64,000 nucleotides of DNA. Origin: Microcebus murinus (taxonomy: Eukaryota > Chordata > Mammalia > Primates > Cheirogaleidae). A program made the translations under genes and the position numbers. A model generated the notes under the pieces. That model ran no database searches and was not told where the DNA came from. It worked only from the letters and a program-made list of their open reading frames with translations. Positions 12,331 through 23,464 of the stretch are shown here, in pieces (position 1 is the stretch's first letter; every line of letters starts with the position of its first letter). The stretch lies in the NCBI RefSeq assembly GCF_040939455.1, contig NC_134107.1:11719537-11783536 (forward strand), written 5' to 3'.

Positions 12331-13275
12331 TGGGACCCTGCGTCCACCACCCACGTTTGCGTCTTAACCTTATTTAAACCTCTAATTCTCTTTGACCGTA
12401 CCCAAATTAAATATAAAAATCAACCCTCTAACGTTTCTCTTGTCCGCTCTGCCCGCATCACCCCAAAAGAGAACTCTGGATCTTTTACTTCCCCTGGCTC
12501 CTTCCCTCGCTGCTGCCCTCAACTCAACATCTGAGCTTTGCAGCTGCATTTAGGACTTTTAGTTCCAGTCTCGGGCTATTTATTATTACGTTTACTCTTA
12601 CGGTATGCTTCCTGCATTGCAATGATCCCTGTTTAATCATGCTACTATATTTCCCAGACACACCACCGTCCACCGAAACGCAGCTACCCGCAAGCTCTGC
12701 TACGTCTTGTGTTCTCTGTCTTCCACTCTTTGGAGACTTTTGTTCCAATCAGATTTTCAACTTGTTAGAGTGTTTTCTGGTCTGTTCCCTTGGTTTCTTT
12801 TCCCGGTCTGCTGCTTTTTCTCACTAGTCGGCAAATTGGTTCTCTCCCTTCTCACTGCCAGGGACGCTGCGAGGAGCCCGCTGCTCTGTCGTCTTGGGGC
12901 TTTTCTGTCTGGAAGCTCCTAAGACTTTATCTGTGGGGTTCAGACGTCTCGCCGGGCTGAGTCTAGGCGTGTATTTTCTACCCGTCACCCCCGCCTGGAG
13001 CCCTTTCAAATCTCAAGATCCACGTCTCTCTTCTACTCTGTTATTTCTTAAATTACCACACTTCCCTTTGTTCCTTTCTCCCCTTTTAGAAACACTATTA
13101 CTTACAATTTAGGGTCCTAGGTCTGATTCTCCAGGCTCTTATCTCTTTATTCGTGCCTTCGTCTCTTTGTGTTTTTGTTCGGTATCATGAATGAGCTCTT
13201 CCATCTGATCTTCTGGAATGCAGCTTTTGTTCTCCAAGGATCTTTCCTTTTTTCACTTCCTGTGTTGAATTTTTA
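12331..13275. other. Unassigned pyrimidine-rich tract
   Basis: About 0.9 kb strongly T/C-rich on the plus strand, beginning exactly where the Alu fragment breaks off. It resembles an ancient LINE or LTR internal region in composition, but I cannot place it. No exon is supported. Confidence 0.4.
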
Positions 13276-13288
13276 ATTGTGAATTTTG

Positions 13289-13302
13289 TGTGTGTGTGTG
13301 AG
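13289..13302. repeat. Short (TG)n
   Basis: 'tgtgtgtgtgtgtg', seven units. Confidence 0.8.
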
Positions 13303-13859
13303 TGTGGAGTTCTCGAAAGCCACCTTCCTGCATGCTGTGTGCCTCCCCCCCTGCAGGTTCTTGTTCGTGTACAGAGGCCTCTTCCCTTTTGTGCTGAGGG
13401 CAGAGGCGGCCCAGGGCCAGCAGCATTGTCCCCTTTCTCTGCCTGCCCAGAGAGGCACTTCCCTTGGCATCTGTGCAGGCTGCGTGGTGGGAGTCTCACG
13501 GTTGGGTCAGACTACACGGGGTAGAAGACCAGGGCGGGCACAACCCACTGGGCCCAACTCGGACCCTTCACGGACATGTGTCATGGGAGGGTAATTTGCA
13601 CCCTCAGGTCTTGACAGAGGCCAGTGGCAAAACCTCTACAGTCCCCAGAGTAGGCCTGGCCCACACCAGATGCGGCCGAGTTGGCTAATGCAAAAGGACT
13701 GGGGGTAGCGGGGCACAGAGAGCACTGGAGAGGGAGCTTTGCTAAGAGAGGAAGATTACTGCCCAGCGCAGGAGTGTGTTCATTATGGGGGAGGAAGAGC
13801 CAAAGGATATGTGGTAACCAGAAGGGGAGCTGTGGCAAGGACAGTGCTCAGTGTTCACT

Positions 13860-14208
13860 AAATTCGGCTCATTTTCTTCCTGGCACACGGCTGAACTACA
13901 GTTCCCAGCTTCCCCTGCAGCTGGGTGGGTCCTTGTCACCATGTAACCTGTTCTGGCCAATCAAATGTGAGCAGAAGGCACATGTGCTACTTCCATGGTT
14001 TTCCTGTGTGCAGTGATCTGGGAGGCCACATGTTGAGGATGGCAGAGTTCCACCATGGAGGGACCTTAGATTTCTGAGTCACTGGCTGCAGGAGAACTAC
14101 CCAGGAGGAACATTCACGTTGGATTTGCATGAGCAAGAGATAAACTTGTTCAACTATGAAGATTTGGGGCGTGTTTGTTACAGCAGCTAGCCTACGCTGA
14201 CTAATACA
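13860..14208 (+). mobile_element. MLT1-like MaLR LTR
   Basis: 'ttcccagcttcccctgcagc', 'ctggccaatcaaatgtgagc' and 'ggccacatgttgaggatggc' are collinear with an MLT1-type LTR. It ends at 'ctgactaataca', the typical MaLR 3' terminus. Confidence 0.75.
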
Positions 14209-14384
14209 GAAGTCTCCCTTTGGCAGGCTCACCCCTGCAGCTCACTGACCGGAACTGGGTTGCATGCTCTCCCCTGAGTCATTTGCAGGTGGGGTTTATA
14301 TCTAAAAAGCATAAAGGTTCTGCCAGCAAAGAAGAAGATGGGGTAGGCAACCACTAGCAGCTGCTATGTGAGGCTAAACAGCTC

Positions 14385-14530
14385 TTTGTATATTTATTGG
14401 CTAATTCCACTTATTTTGTCAATTGCCTCTTTATGTCCTTTGCCTATTTGTCTACTGTGTTTTTCCTCTTGTTTAATGAATTATAAGGTCTTCTGATGTA
14501 TTAGGGATTGTAATGCACATCTGTCATTAT
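14385..14530 (-). mobile_element. Old L1 fragment, left piece
   Basis: 'cctttgcctatttgtctact' and 'gtattagggattgtaatgca' match the reverse of L1 sequence. It resumes at about 14990. Confidence 0.5.
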
Positions 14531-14989
14531 TTTTGTCCACTCAGCATCTCAATCCTCTTCCTATGTTTGGGGTATCCCCTGACTTCTGCTGTGGAACCTG
14601 AAAATGTCGGGTGCTGGCTTGGGTCCCACCTTCCTTGGGACTAGGAAGCAGGCTCATGATTGAGGAGCTGCTGTTCATTCAGAGGCTCTTGCCTCTCAAA
14701 TGGGATTGGAAGCTATCGATTAGAGGTAGCAGGGACTGTGCAGACTATTCTGGAGAGGGCAGAAGCAATGGCAGCTGACCTGTGGCAGTGCCCAGGGCCC
14801 AGCAAGGAGGTAGCCGTGGCGTTGTTCCCAGATCAGCTGTAGCACAATCGCTGTTCCTGTGTCAGGGGCCTGCAAGCCTGGTCCACCAGCCTGCCCGGAA
14901 AGTCTGTGTGGTGCCCAAGGTCCATCCCTTCCCCACTGAAATCAGCTAAGGTCAGTTTCTGTCGCTTGCAACAAAAATACTGTGCAATT
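14531..14989. other. Unassigned insert inside L1
   Basis: About 460 bp of higher GC content between two L1 pieces. It may be an old LTR, but I recognise no ends or target duplication. Confidence 0.35.
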
Positions 14990-15240
14990 AACCCTTTGTC
15001 TGTATGGTCTGTTACAAATCTTTTTTCCCCATTTGTCATTTGTCATTCAACCTTACATTTATAACAGCTTTTCTGCAGAGAACTTTTAGAGTCTTATGCA
15101 ACCTTTAGTTGTTTCCGCTTTTCAGGTCATGTTTAGAAAGGCTTTCCAGAATCCAAGATTATAAACATATTCACCCATATATTAAGTTAAAACATTTTAA
15201 CAACTTAATATTTGATTCAAATATTTATATTTATTTTATG
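14990..15240 (-). mobile_element. Old L1 fragment, right piece
   Basis: 'tttgtcatttgtcattcaac' and 'tttagaaaggctttccagaa' are reverse L1 phrases that continue the 14385-14530 piece. Confidence 0.55.
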
Positions 15241-15317
15241 TTCTGCTGGTCACGTCCCCTAAGTGTTGTTGGACATGCTCCTTTGTCCCTGCATTTCTTG
15301 TAATGTGGTAGTTGATT

Positions 15318-15470
15318 CTAGAGCCGGGGCTGGCAGACTTTTTCCATGAAGAGCCAGAGAGTAAATATTCTAGGTTTTGTGGGCCGTGACAGTCCCTGTG
15401 GCAATCTCTCAACTCTGTAGCAAGGACGCAGCCAAAGACAACGTGTAAAGGACTGAGCAGGGACCTGTTC
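15318..15470. mobile_element. hAT-type DNA transposon remnant
   Basis: 'ggggctggcagactttttcc', 'agagagtaaatattctaggt' and 'gtgggccgtgacagtc' match a common mammalian hAT MITE whose terminus reads CAGGGGTCGGCAAAC-like. The right half is lost. Confidence 0.6.
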
Positions 15471-16026
15471 CGATGACACATGATGTGGGCCCTGGTTTGC
15501 AGAGCCCTGAGCCGAGGATGGCCAGGCTCCGGCCCAATGTGGCACTTCTCTGGTGATGCTGTGTCCTTCCATTCAGAGGCACATAATGTCCCATTGTTCC
15601 CAAGTGCATTTTTACTTGAAAAATACAAAAAGAGGTCAAAACTGAAAGTGCAGTTTACTCATGACCCCACCACATTTTTGGGGAAGTGTATAAATTGAGA
15701 AGTGAAAGCTGTCTTCTGCTCCTTCCCCCTGAGACAGCCTCTCTGAACAGCTGGGGACAGTTTCTTCCAGACTTTTAATGCACGTACAAGACCATGTGCC
15801 TACCTCTGTGTGGGGCTGTGTCCTTCTGCCCCACAGGTGTGTCTGAAGCCAGGAAGGTTGGAGTGCTGACCTCCCACCTCCACGTCAGCTTGGGTGGCAG
15901 CTTGCTCATTAACCTCTTCCATGCCGGGTAGGGTGACAATGTGGCGGGGCAGGTCAGTGTCCCTTAGGCCGCTAGGGAGAGGGGAGACTCTCCCCTCTTT
16001 CTGAATCTGTTCTTACCCCTTTCCTT
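15471..16026. other. Unassigned stretch
   Basis: A weak LINE-like phrase ('cttccagacttttaatgcac') occurs at about 15766. Nothing else is recognised. Confidence 0.4.
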
Positions 16027-16043
16027 AGAATAAAGGAAATATG

Positions 16044-16380
16044 GCCGGGCACGGTGGCTCATGCCTGTAGTCCTAGCTCTCTGGGAGGCCGAGGTGGGCA
16101 GATTGCTCAAGGTCAGGAGTTCGAAACTACCCTGAGCAAGAGCCAGACCCCGTCTCTACTATAAATAGAAAGAAACTAATTGGCCAACTAATAGATATAG
16201 AAAAAAATATTAGCGGGGCATGGTAGTGCATGCCTGTAGTCCCAGCTACTCGGGAGGCTGAGGCAGGAGGATCGCTTGAGCCTAGGAGTTTGAGGTTGCT
16301 GTGAGCTAAGCTGACGCCACGGCACTCACTCTAGCCTGGGCAACAAAGTGAGACTCTGTCTCAAAAAAAAAAAAAAAAAA
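16044..16380 (+). mobile_element. Young lemur-type Alu with perfect 17-bp target duplication
   Basis: Full-length Alu from 'ggccgggcacggtggctcat' (first base overlapping the target duplication) to a 19-A tail. Linker 'aattggccaactaatagata' is of lemur type. The direct repeat 'agaataaaggaaatatg' at 16027-16043 and 16381-16397 is perfect, which points to recent insertion. Confidence 0.97.
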
Positions 16381-16687
16381 AGAATAAAGGAAATATGAGA
16401 CCCAAATGGATTTTAAGTGTCGCTTAGAATTTGCAGAAAATTTCCCCCAAGAGTCAAGGGAGGGGGCAGAGACTGAATGTCGCGTGTCCTGAGGGAGCAG
16501 ACGCTTCCATGCGGTGGTCAGAGGCAGGCGGGGGCGGGGCTGCGGCGCCCCGGCAGCGGCCTGCTTCCTCGCTTTCCCCAGTGCTCTCCCGGTGTGTCCT
16601 TCGCTGTCCAGCATGCGGGGCCGGGCCTGCCCCACACTGCGTCCCACAGCCCTGGTCCCCCGTCCCTCCCAGGGGCTCGCCCCGCAT

Positions 16688-16699
16688 CCACTAGGTGGC
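16688..16699 (+). promoter_or_regulatory. CTCF core motif
   Basis: 'ccactaggtggc' is an exact match to the CTCF core CCASYAGRKGGC, followed by 'gcgcccgg', within the CpG island. Confidence 0.6.
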
Positions 16700-16731
16700 G
16701 CGCCCGGCCACGCCGTGCCTCCCACTGCCTT

Positions 16732-16763
16732 GGGCGGGGCGGGGCGGGGCGGGGCGGGGCGGG
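16732..16763 (+). promoter_or_regulatory. GGGGC array (GC boxes, G-quadruplex-prone)
   Basis: About six consecutive GGGGC pentamers give overlapping GGGGCGGGG-type Sp1 sites and enough G-runs for a quadruplex. A second G-rich run follows at about 16792-16816. Confidence 0.75.
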
Positions 16764-16840
16764 AGCGCTCGGGGCTCGGTTTCTGCCGGCTTGGGGGGCG
16801 GGGGAGGGGGGCGGGTAAACCCAAGTGCAGGGGGGAGGGG

Positions 16841-17759
16841 GGAATGGCGAGCTGGAATCAGATGCCACGCCACGCTGCAGGGACGGGTGTTAGCCTCAGA
16901 TTCTTTCTGGCTCCTTTTTGGCTGAGACTTTCAGAAAACAGGTGCCAGCAAGTCCCATATCCCTAGGAGCCTTGCGAAGCTGGTCATGGAGCTCCTGCTG
17001 GCTTTGGAGCCCCCGGATGGCCAGTCCCCCCAGATGGCCGTGGTCAGGGAGGTGCAGCTGGGATTGGAGGGTTTTCTTCTAAGAGGGTGGAGGGGGCCTG
17101 AAAGTGCCCCACCCGTTACCTCAAGTCAGTATGGAGGGCCTTTGGGAGACCGGATTTGTGTCCCCTGCAGCTGGGGAGACACCCGGTGGGTGACTGACAC
17201 ACATTAAAGACAATGAAGTGGTGACTGGTCAGTGAATCAGCTGGAGGGGCAGTGGTTCTGGAACTACACGCCTGGGCTGGTCCACGTCCAGCCAGATCCC
17301 CTTCCCCAGGCACCCCGCCCCCTTCCCCGGAGAAGCATCCTTGGTGGATGGAGCCACATGGCCTGGCAGGTTCAGGCGACAGCCCATGGCCAATGGCTAA
17401 CCCACGTATTACCTCAAGATGGGGGTACGTCTGTGTATCCCAGAGCCCCCTGTGGACCCTGCCAGGGCCGGACTTACCCTGAGACCTTGCCCCACCTCAG
17501 TCCTTTCTCCTTCCCTGTCCCTCTGCCCTCATTCCCCAAGGGGCTTGTCCCTAGTACATCCCTGTCTTGGGCTCTGCCTCTAGACACCTGAAGGCAGGGA
17601 GTACCGGAAATGGTCCCGGGAAGCCAGACCCAAGGGTGGGATTCTGGAGCCTGTCGCTGGTGGCCCGGCACAAGGTAGCAGAGCAGCTGCTCAGACTTCT
17701 GCCCGTGGTCACCTGCGGCTGGACTCAGGTAGATGGGTTGCCCTGGCTTGTGCAATATC
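16841..17759. other. Unassigned GC-rich stretch
   Basis: No repeat or exon recognised downstream of the CpG island. Confidence 0.45.
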
Positions 17760-18230
<471 letters not shown>

Positions 18231-18240
18231 AAGGAAACCC

Positions 18241-18480
18241 TTTTCTTCTACAGTCGGAGGACAAATGGCTGGCAACAAGGTGCAGGACTTCGGAGAAAGT
18301 GGAATTCCCAGCCCGGGGAAGGCTCCTTTCCAAAGTCAAGGCCCAAAGGGGACGGTAGGGTCCCTGAGACCTGAGGTGGACTATCTGGGGAGATGGTCTT
18401 GAGAACCTCCAAGCCCCAGGTTCTCCTGTACCCATGGCCTGCAGAAGCAGCCCATCCCCCTGCTGGAAAGCCATAAAGAC
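18241..18480 (+). mobile_element. ERVL gag-like remnant, right piece
   Basis: 'ggctggcaacaaggtgcagg' and 'ggtggactatctggggagat' continue the putative retroviral gag region after the Alu. Similarity is recognised by eye only. Confidence 0.4.
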
Positions 18481-19989
18481 TATGTGGAAACTGTAAATAA
18501 GGGGAGGTGCTCACGGGGCAAGGCTTCCCTCTTCAGGGTCTGCCCCCACCTCCCCCCTTGGCCCCCAGACTCAGAGCTGGGGTCACAGCTCAGGCTGACC
18601 TGGCCAGGGAAGTGCTTTGCCTGCCGAGGGACGAGAGCGTTTAACCACCGCAGGAGCTGTCGGGGCAGGCCACCAGGGACTGGCCAGAACTGGGAGAAGG
18701 TTCTTGGGCAAGAACTCTGAAGGCTCTGGATCAGGGAGGGGCTAGAGGCCGGGGATTGGAGAGTTTATCAGTATGGAAAGACTCCGATTGGAATCCTGGG
18801 AAGGCCCTCCGATTGGAATCCTGGGAAGGCCCTGGAAGGATGGGTCTAACATGTTGCTGTGAGGGTTCTTGGAAGCTTGGGAAAAGTGATGGTGCACAGT
18901 GAAGTGGAGGTGTCAGAGCCACCACGGGGGAAGGGATGCGAAGGCTCGGAGAAGTGGGAAAGCTAAATGCATCCTTTTTCGTAGCCTGCGTAGGAGAACA
19001 GCCTGTTGCGTAGCAAAACCGCTGTGATGACCAATGTTTGACTCCCGTACACCAAGGCGCTCTGCAGTAAGGTGTTTAAACAACGCCTGCGGCATAGAGA
19101 ACCCCTCCTAAAGATGCTTATCTAACCTCTCCAGTGGTCACGAGTTTTGCAAGAAAGGCTGAGACGTGACCAGCTGCACATGTTTTACCAAAAAAGCCTG
19201 TTATATAAAGGATATTTTCTGCAGGGCGAGTGTGGGGATCCACTGTCTTGTGGCTGCCTGAGACATTGCCTCTGCTCATGCGTCCCTGTGAAATGTTTCT
19301 TCCCGAGAAACTGGATTTGTCAGCCTTTTTCTCCAGCCCCTCATCTCCCGTGGCCCTTGGGGGCAGGTCTGCATATATCTGCTTGTCGCGGGACAGGTTG
19401 GAAAAGCCACCGACTGCCCAGTTTCTCTGGGAGGGCCCAGCGCTTCACCCAAATGGCAAGGAAGGGCTGGCGAGGAGGCGTCAGCACGGTGGAGCGCCTG
19501 GAGGTGGCTGTCCTTGGTGGGCGGGCACGGCAGGGGAGATGCTGCCACAGAGCTGGGCGTCCTAGGATTCCCGAGTGGCAGAGGCCAGAGGGCAGCACTT
19601 AACTGTGACAAGCAAGGTGGGTGCAAGGACCAGAGTGGACCGCCGGGTTGAGATGGCAGCTGGGGGCCTGACCCACAGGGCCCCGTGGAGACGGCTGACG
19701 GGACATGGCATTTCCAGGGGCCAGGCATCTGGGCAGCCAGCGAGGGTGCTGTGTAATGTGTATAATCAAAAGTGACCAAGAATGGATCAGCAGATGGCCG
19801 AGGTCAGATGCCCCAACCGAAAGTCATGACCCTCCCGCCCAGTTTCCAGACCTGAGCCTGTTCCCAGATGCAGAATCCATCAACAGAAAGAGGGGCCGGT
19901 CCCTGAGGAGGGACCTGCAATGGCACAGCGAGTACGTATGGCACGGGGCCCAGTCCTTCCCTAAAGGGACTGCATTCGTGTCCTAGGCC
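18481..19989. other. Unassigned; possibly decayed retroviral interior
   Basis: The stretch lies between the gag-like and pol-like pieces in the same orientation. It contains a 25-bp tandem duplication (18782-18831). Overlapping open frames at 19.2-19.8 kb show no recognisable domain. Confidence 0.35.
18782..18831. repeat. 25-bp tandem duplication
   Basis: Two identical copies (18782-18806, 18807-18831), each beginning 'ctccgattggaatcctggga'. Perfect identity suggests a recent event. Confidence 0.97.
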
Positions 19990-20390
19990 CACTGTACAAA
20001 CCTGCCACAGGCCAGTGGCTTCAACAACAGGCGGGTACTGTCTCAGGTCTGGGGGCCGGAAGCCCAGAACCGCGTGTCAGCAGGGTGGGTTCTGGGGCTG
20101 CCCGCGGTCTCTGGAGTCCTCTGGCTTCTAGACCCATCACCCTGGTCTCTGCCTTCGTCTTTGCGTGACACTCTCCCTCTATGCCTGTCTGTCTCTGTGT
20201 CCAAATTTCCCCTTTTTATGAGGACACAGTCACAGTGGACGAGGACCTCTCCCAATGACCTCATCTCAGCTTGAGCATCTGCCAAGATTCTATTTTCAAA
20301 TGAGGTCACATTCACAGGTACTGGGGCTTAGGACTTCCACACCTTTTGGTGAGGGCCGTGGGAGGGATACAGTTTGACCCATAACAGGGA
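19990..20390 (-). mobile_element. MLT1-like MaLR LTR
   Basis: Reverse MLT1 order: 'ggccagtggcttcaacaaca', 'tgtctctgtgtccaaatttc', 'tgacctcatctcagcttgag', 'caaatgaggtcacattcaca' and 'tactggggcttaggacttcc', ending 'acccataaca'. It lies between the ERVL gag-like and pol pieces, consistent with insertion into that provirus. Confidence 0.85.
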
Positions 20391-20989
20391 CCTTAGCCAT
20401 TTTCTCTAGTAAGCACACACGGGGGAAGGGCCTGGTCGGCTCTGGTCCTCTGGGAAGTGGATGGATGGAGCTAGAAGTGCAAGGGATTTATGGTGGTGAC
20501 ACCTGTGACAGGGGCTAGCAGGAGCGGGCTGGGGACTTTCAGGCTACGGTGAGGGTCTGATGCCTGGGAGAGGAGAGTAGGAAGGAAGGAGGATCCGGTA
20601 GAAAAAGCGAGTCTCAGCTAGCCCAGCAGGGGCTCTAGAACACAGATTACCCCACAAGAGGGGTAATGCTGGGAAGAAAAGCCAGGTCCTGACACCCCTG
20701 CCGTGTGTAGTTACTGGCCGGGAGCTGTGCAGGACGGGCTCAAGCACTGTGGCCCTCTGTGACTGTCAGCTCCCCAGGGCAGGTGCTGTCTTGAAGAAGG
20801 AGCAGCATGGCGCCTCTCTAGGGTGGCCACGAGGGGTTTCCCAGATCTTTCAAGGGCTGTTGGATATAGGACCCAAATTGACACTTTCTGGGAAGAAACC
20901 CAAAGGCCGAATGTTACGGTAGAGTGAAGGTGTCGGGGGGAAACCAGGGACAAACGGAGACCTGGCCTAGGTCCATCTCACGATAGGCC
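20391..20989. other. Unassigned stretch
   Basis: No recognised repeat or exon. It may belong to the decayed ERVL interior. Confidence 0.35.
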
Positions 20990-22165
20990 TGTTGTGTCCA
21001 GAGACCTCCTGTGGGGTCATGCTTCCAGCTCCTGATGTATAAATGGAGAGAAATACTTAGCGCTTTGCAGAACCTTCCTGTTGGTCCTGACCTGAAGAGG
21101 ATGGACTATCGTTTTAGGAAAGGCCAAATGGAAGCCTCCTCCCACTGCCCCAACCCAGCTAAGGTAAAAAATCAGAATCAATGTTGCACTCTAGAGGAAT
21201 GACAGAGATTACTGTCATCCTCAGAGGCCCAAGAATGCAGGAGGGGCGTTCTTTGTCACAGAGCTATTGAACTCCCCAGTGTGGCCCCTGCAAAACCACA
21301 TGGATTGCGGCAGATGACAGTGGAGAACCACGAGCTCAACCGAGTAGTAGCCCCAAGTGCATCTTCTATGAAGGACCGGTACCTTTGGTGGAGCTGGGTA
21401 GTGGTGACATCATCTTGGATATATGAGATGTGCCATGTGCATTCATGGCTGTGTCAGTTCTGCTTGCTACCACAGTGTCATCTGAAGGGACTCAGCCCCC
21501 TGGACAGCCTGCAGACTGCTGTGTGGGTCAGCTCTAGCAGCAACATCGTGTTAGTCAGACTTACAGAGCAAGAAGTAGCAGGTCCACTGGAGACCCTGGT
21601 AGAATGTGTGTGCGCCAGTGGGTGGGGGCTGGGCAGAAAGACCCAAGGGCTGCCACGCCGTGGAGGTTCGAAAGGGCCCAGTGGTCTGGGCGTAGTGGGC
21701 CATCTCCTGCAAAGTCAAGGGTGGGTTATTCACCTTGTCCCTTCTACCACCAGGAAAGAACTTTGGGTTTGGGGGCAGCATACTCAACACTTGGCAGTCC
21801 TGCTTTGACCCATTTATTGGGTGACACAGAAGGCTCTAGTTTGGAGCTGCAGTCATACAAGCCACTGTGCCTGGGACACATGACTCTCCAGACCCTATGG
21901 CACTAGAGATATCTGCAGTAGAAAAGGTCACCATGTGGTGTCTCTGGCAAGCCCCGATAGGAAAGCAGATCCTGAGGGTGCTGGAACAAGGCCACGCCAT
22001 CTGCAGCAGAGAAGGACTCCGGACACGTCCCTGGGCCATGGTATTGTAGAAACTGAGCATCTGATCAGGGGACATCAAGTGACCAAGCGGACACAACTTT
22101 TCACCATGAGCTGATGAGTCAGTCACTAAATCACAAGGCCAGCCATCTATCATAGGGCAGAAGAG
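20990..22165 (+). mobile_element. Decayed ERVL pol (reverse transcriptase to RNase H region)
   Basis: Old endogenous retrovirus interior. The left part ('gtggggtcatgcttccagct', 'tgttggtcctgacctgaaga', 'tcttctatgaaggacc') corresponds to the start of the ERVL/HERV16-type reverse transcriptase. The right part ('gtgtctctggcaagccccga', 'aaggccacgccatctgcag', 'gggacatcaagtgaccaag') corresponds to the RNase H/connection region. The sequence between them is rearranged and shortened. Frameshifts and stops occur throughout and no LTR is seen next to it, so it cannot be active. Confidence 0.75.
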
Positions 22166-22870
22166 GCACCTTGGTTAATTTTATGTAATGTGAATTTCAC
22201 CTCAATTTAAAGAAATAATAAAAAGCAGCAGCCCCCCGTCCCTGCCACCCCCCGACCCCAGCCGCTGCAAGCTCCCTCTGCAGTGGGCTGAGCCTCCGTC
22301 TTCAATGAAACGGAGAGTTGGGTGATTTTCTGGTCTTGGGCATAGTAATGACTGAAGCAGAGCTGTCCTTGCATCTGGAAGCAAGGAGATGACTTATTGC
22401 CTAAGACCACGAGCCTGTCTAGATTTTTCTGGAACAGGGCAGAGAGAAAGGTGCCGACAGAGCAAGAAGAAAACAGTACCACCTTGAGATTGCCCCTCAC
22501 CTGTCCCGTTCCTTCTTGGGACGGGCCACACTGGGGTAGCACCCTTCTTCCTAAAAATCCTCTGCAGTTTTCATGCCAGGACCCCTCGCCTCTTCACATA
22601 ACTTGCTTACCTACCTCCTTTCTTGCAAATGCAAACCCTGGCCGGACCATTCGCATCTTTTCAACCCCAGGTTTCTTTACAAAGCTTTCCTTCATTCACT
22701 GATAGAGACTCACCTCTGAGATCCGGGGGTTTCCCTGGGCCCCGTGCAGACGCAGACGGGACGACAAGAGGGGACTCTCTGAAGGTCCCAGTTGTGCTCA
22801 GGCCCCGGGGACGTCACCTTCTCACAGGGGCTCTCCTGGGCTCTCTGTCTTACCCGCCCCATCCCCTGTT
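22166..22870. other. Unassigned stretch
   Basis: A/T-rich junction at about 22170-22235, then GC-moderate sequence with no recognised element. Confidence 0.4.
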
Positions 22871-22888
22871 CCATTTCCTGCATTTTCT

Positions 22889-23219
22889 TTCTTTTTTTTT
22901 TTTGAGACAGAGTCTCACTTTGTTGCCCAGGCTAGAGTGAGTGCCGTGGCGTCAGCCTAGCTCACAGCAACCTCAAACTCCTGGCTCAAGCGATCCTTCT
23001 GCCTCAGCCTCCCAAGTAGCTGGGACTACAGGCATGCACCACCATGCCCGGCTAATTTTTTCTATATATTTTTAGTTGGCCAATTAATTTCTTTCTATTT
23101 ATAGTAGAGACGGGGTCTCGCTCTTGCTCAGGCTGGTTTCGAACTCCTGACCTCGAGCAATCCGCCCGTCTCGGCCTCCCAGAGTGCTAGGATGACAGGC
23201 GTGAGCCACCTCGCCCGGC
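22889..23219 (-). mobile_element. Lemur-type Alu SINE, young
   Basis: Full-length reverse Alu with linker 'ttagttggccaattaattt'. Perfect 18-bp target duplication 'ccatttcctgcattttct' at 22871-22888 and 23220-23237. Confidence 0.97.
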
Positions 23220-23464
23220 CCATTTCCTGCATTTTCTCTGAAACGCGATCGATCTGAAATGATCCTGTTTATATACTTGTTCACTTGTCTTTTTCTTCTG
23301 CTGGACGTCGGCCCCACGAGGGCAGGGACCTTATTTTTCTTGCTTACTCCCTCATCTTTCTCACGCCCAGAGCTGTGTCCCCGGCAGAGCTGCTCCGGGA
23401 GTGTTTGGCGAGCAAATGAGCATCTCTTTCTAGGTCAGTCCAGGCGTATCCACCCCTTGCCTTT

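Larger units (their letters stand above)
16440..16840. promoter_or_regulatory. Small CpG island, possible promoter or boundary element
   Basis: A compact block of about 400 bp has many unmutated CG dinucleotides, several GC boxes and an exact CTCF core match, and is not explained by any repeat. CpG density is clearly higher than in either flank. A promoter role is inference: I see no first exon, TATA box or transcript evidence on either side. Confidence 0.6.

Noticed and set aside
15909..15930. Possible second piggyBac-type left end
   Set aside because: 'ttaacctcttccatgcc' differs from the 41295 element start at only two positions, but no matching right end or second TTAA is seen within a few hundred bases. 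Chance or a relic cannot be separated.
18241..18345. Exon-like block after 'cttctacag'
   Set aside because: The apparent acceptor lies at the edge of an Alu target duplication, and the sequence fits a decayed retroviral gag better.
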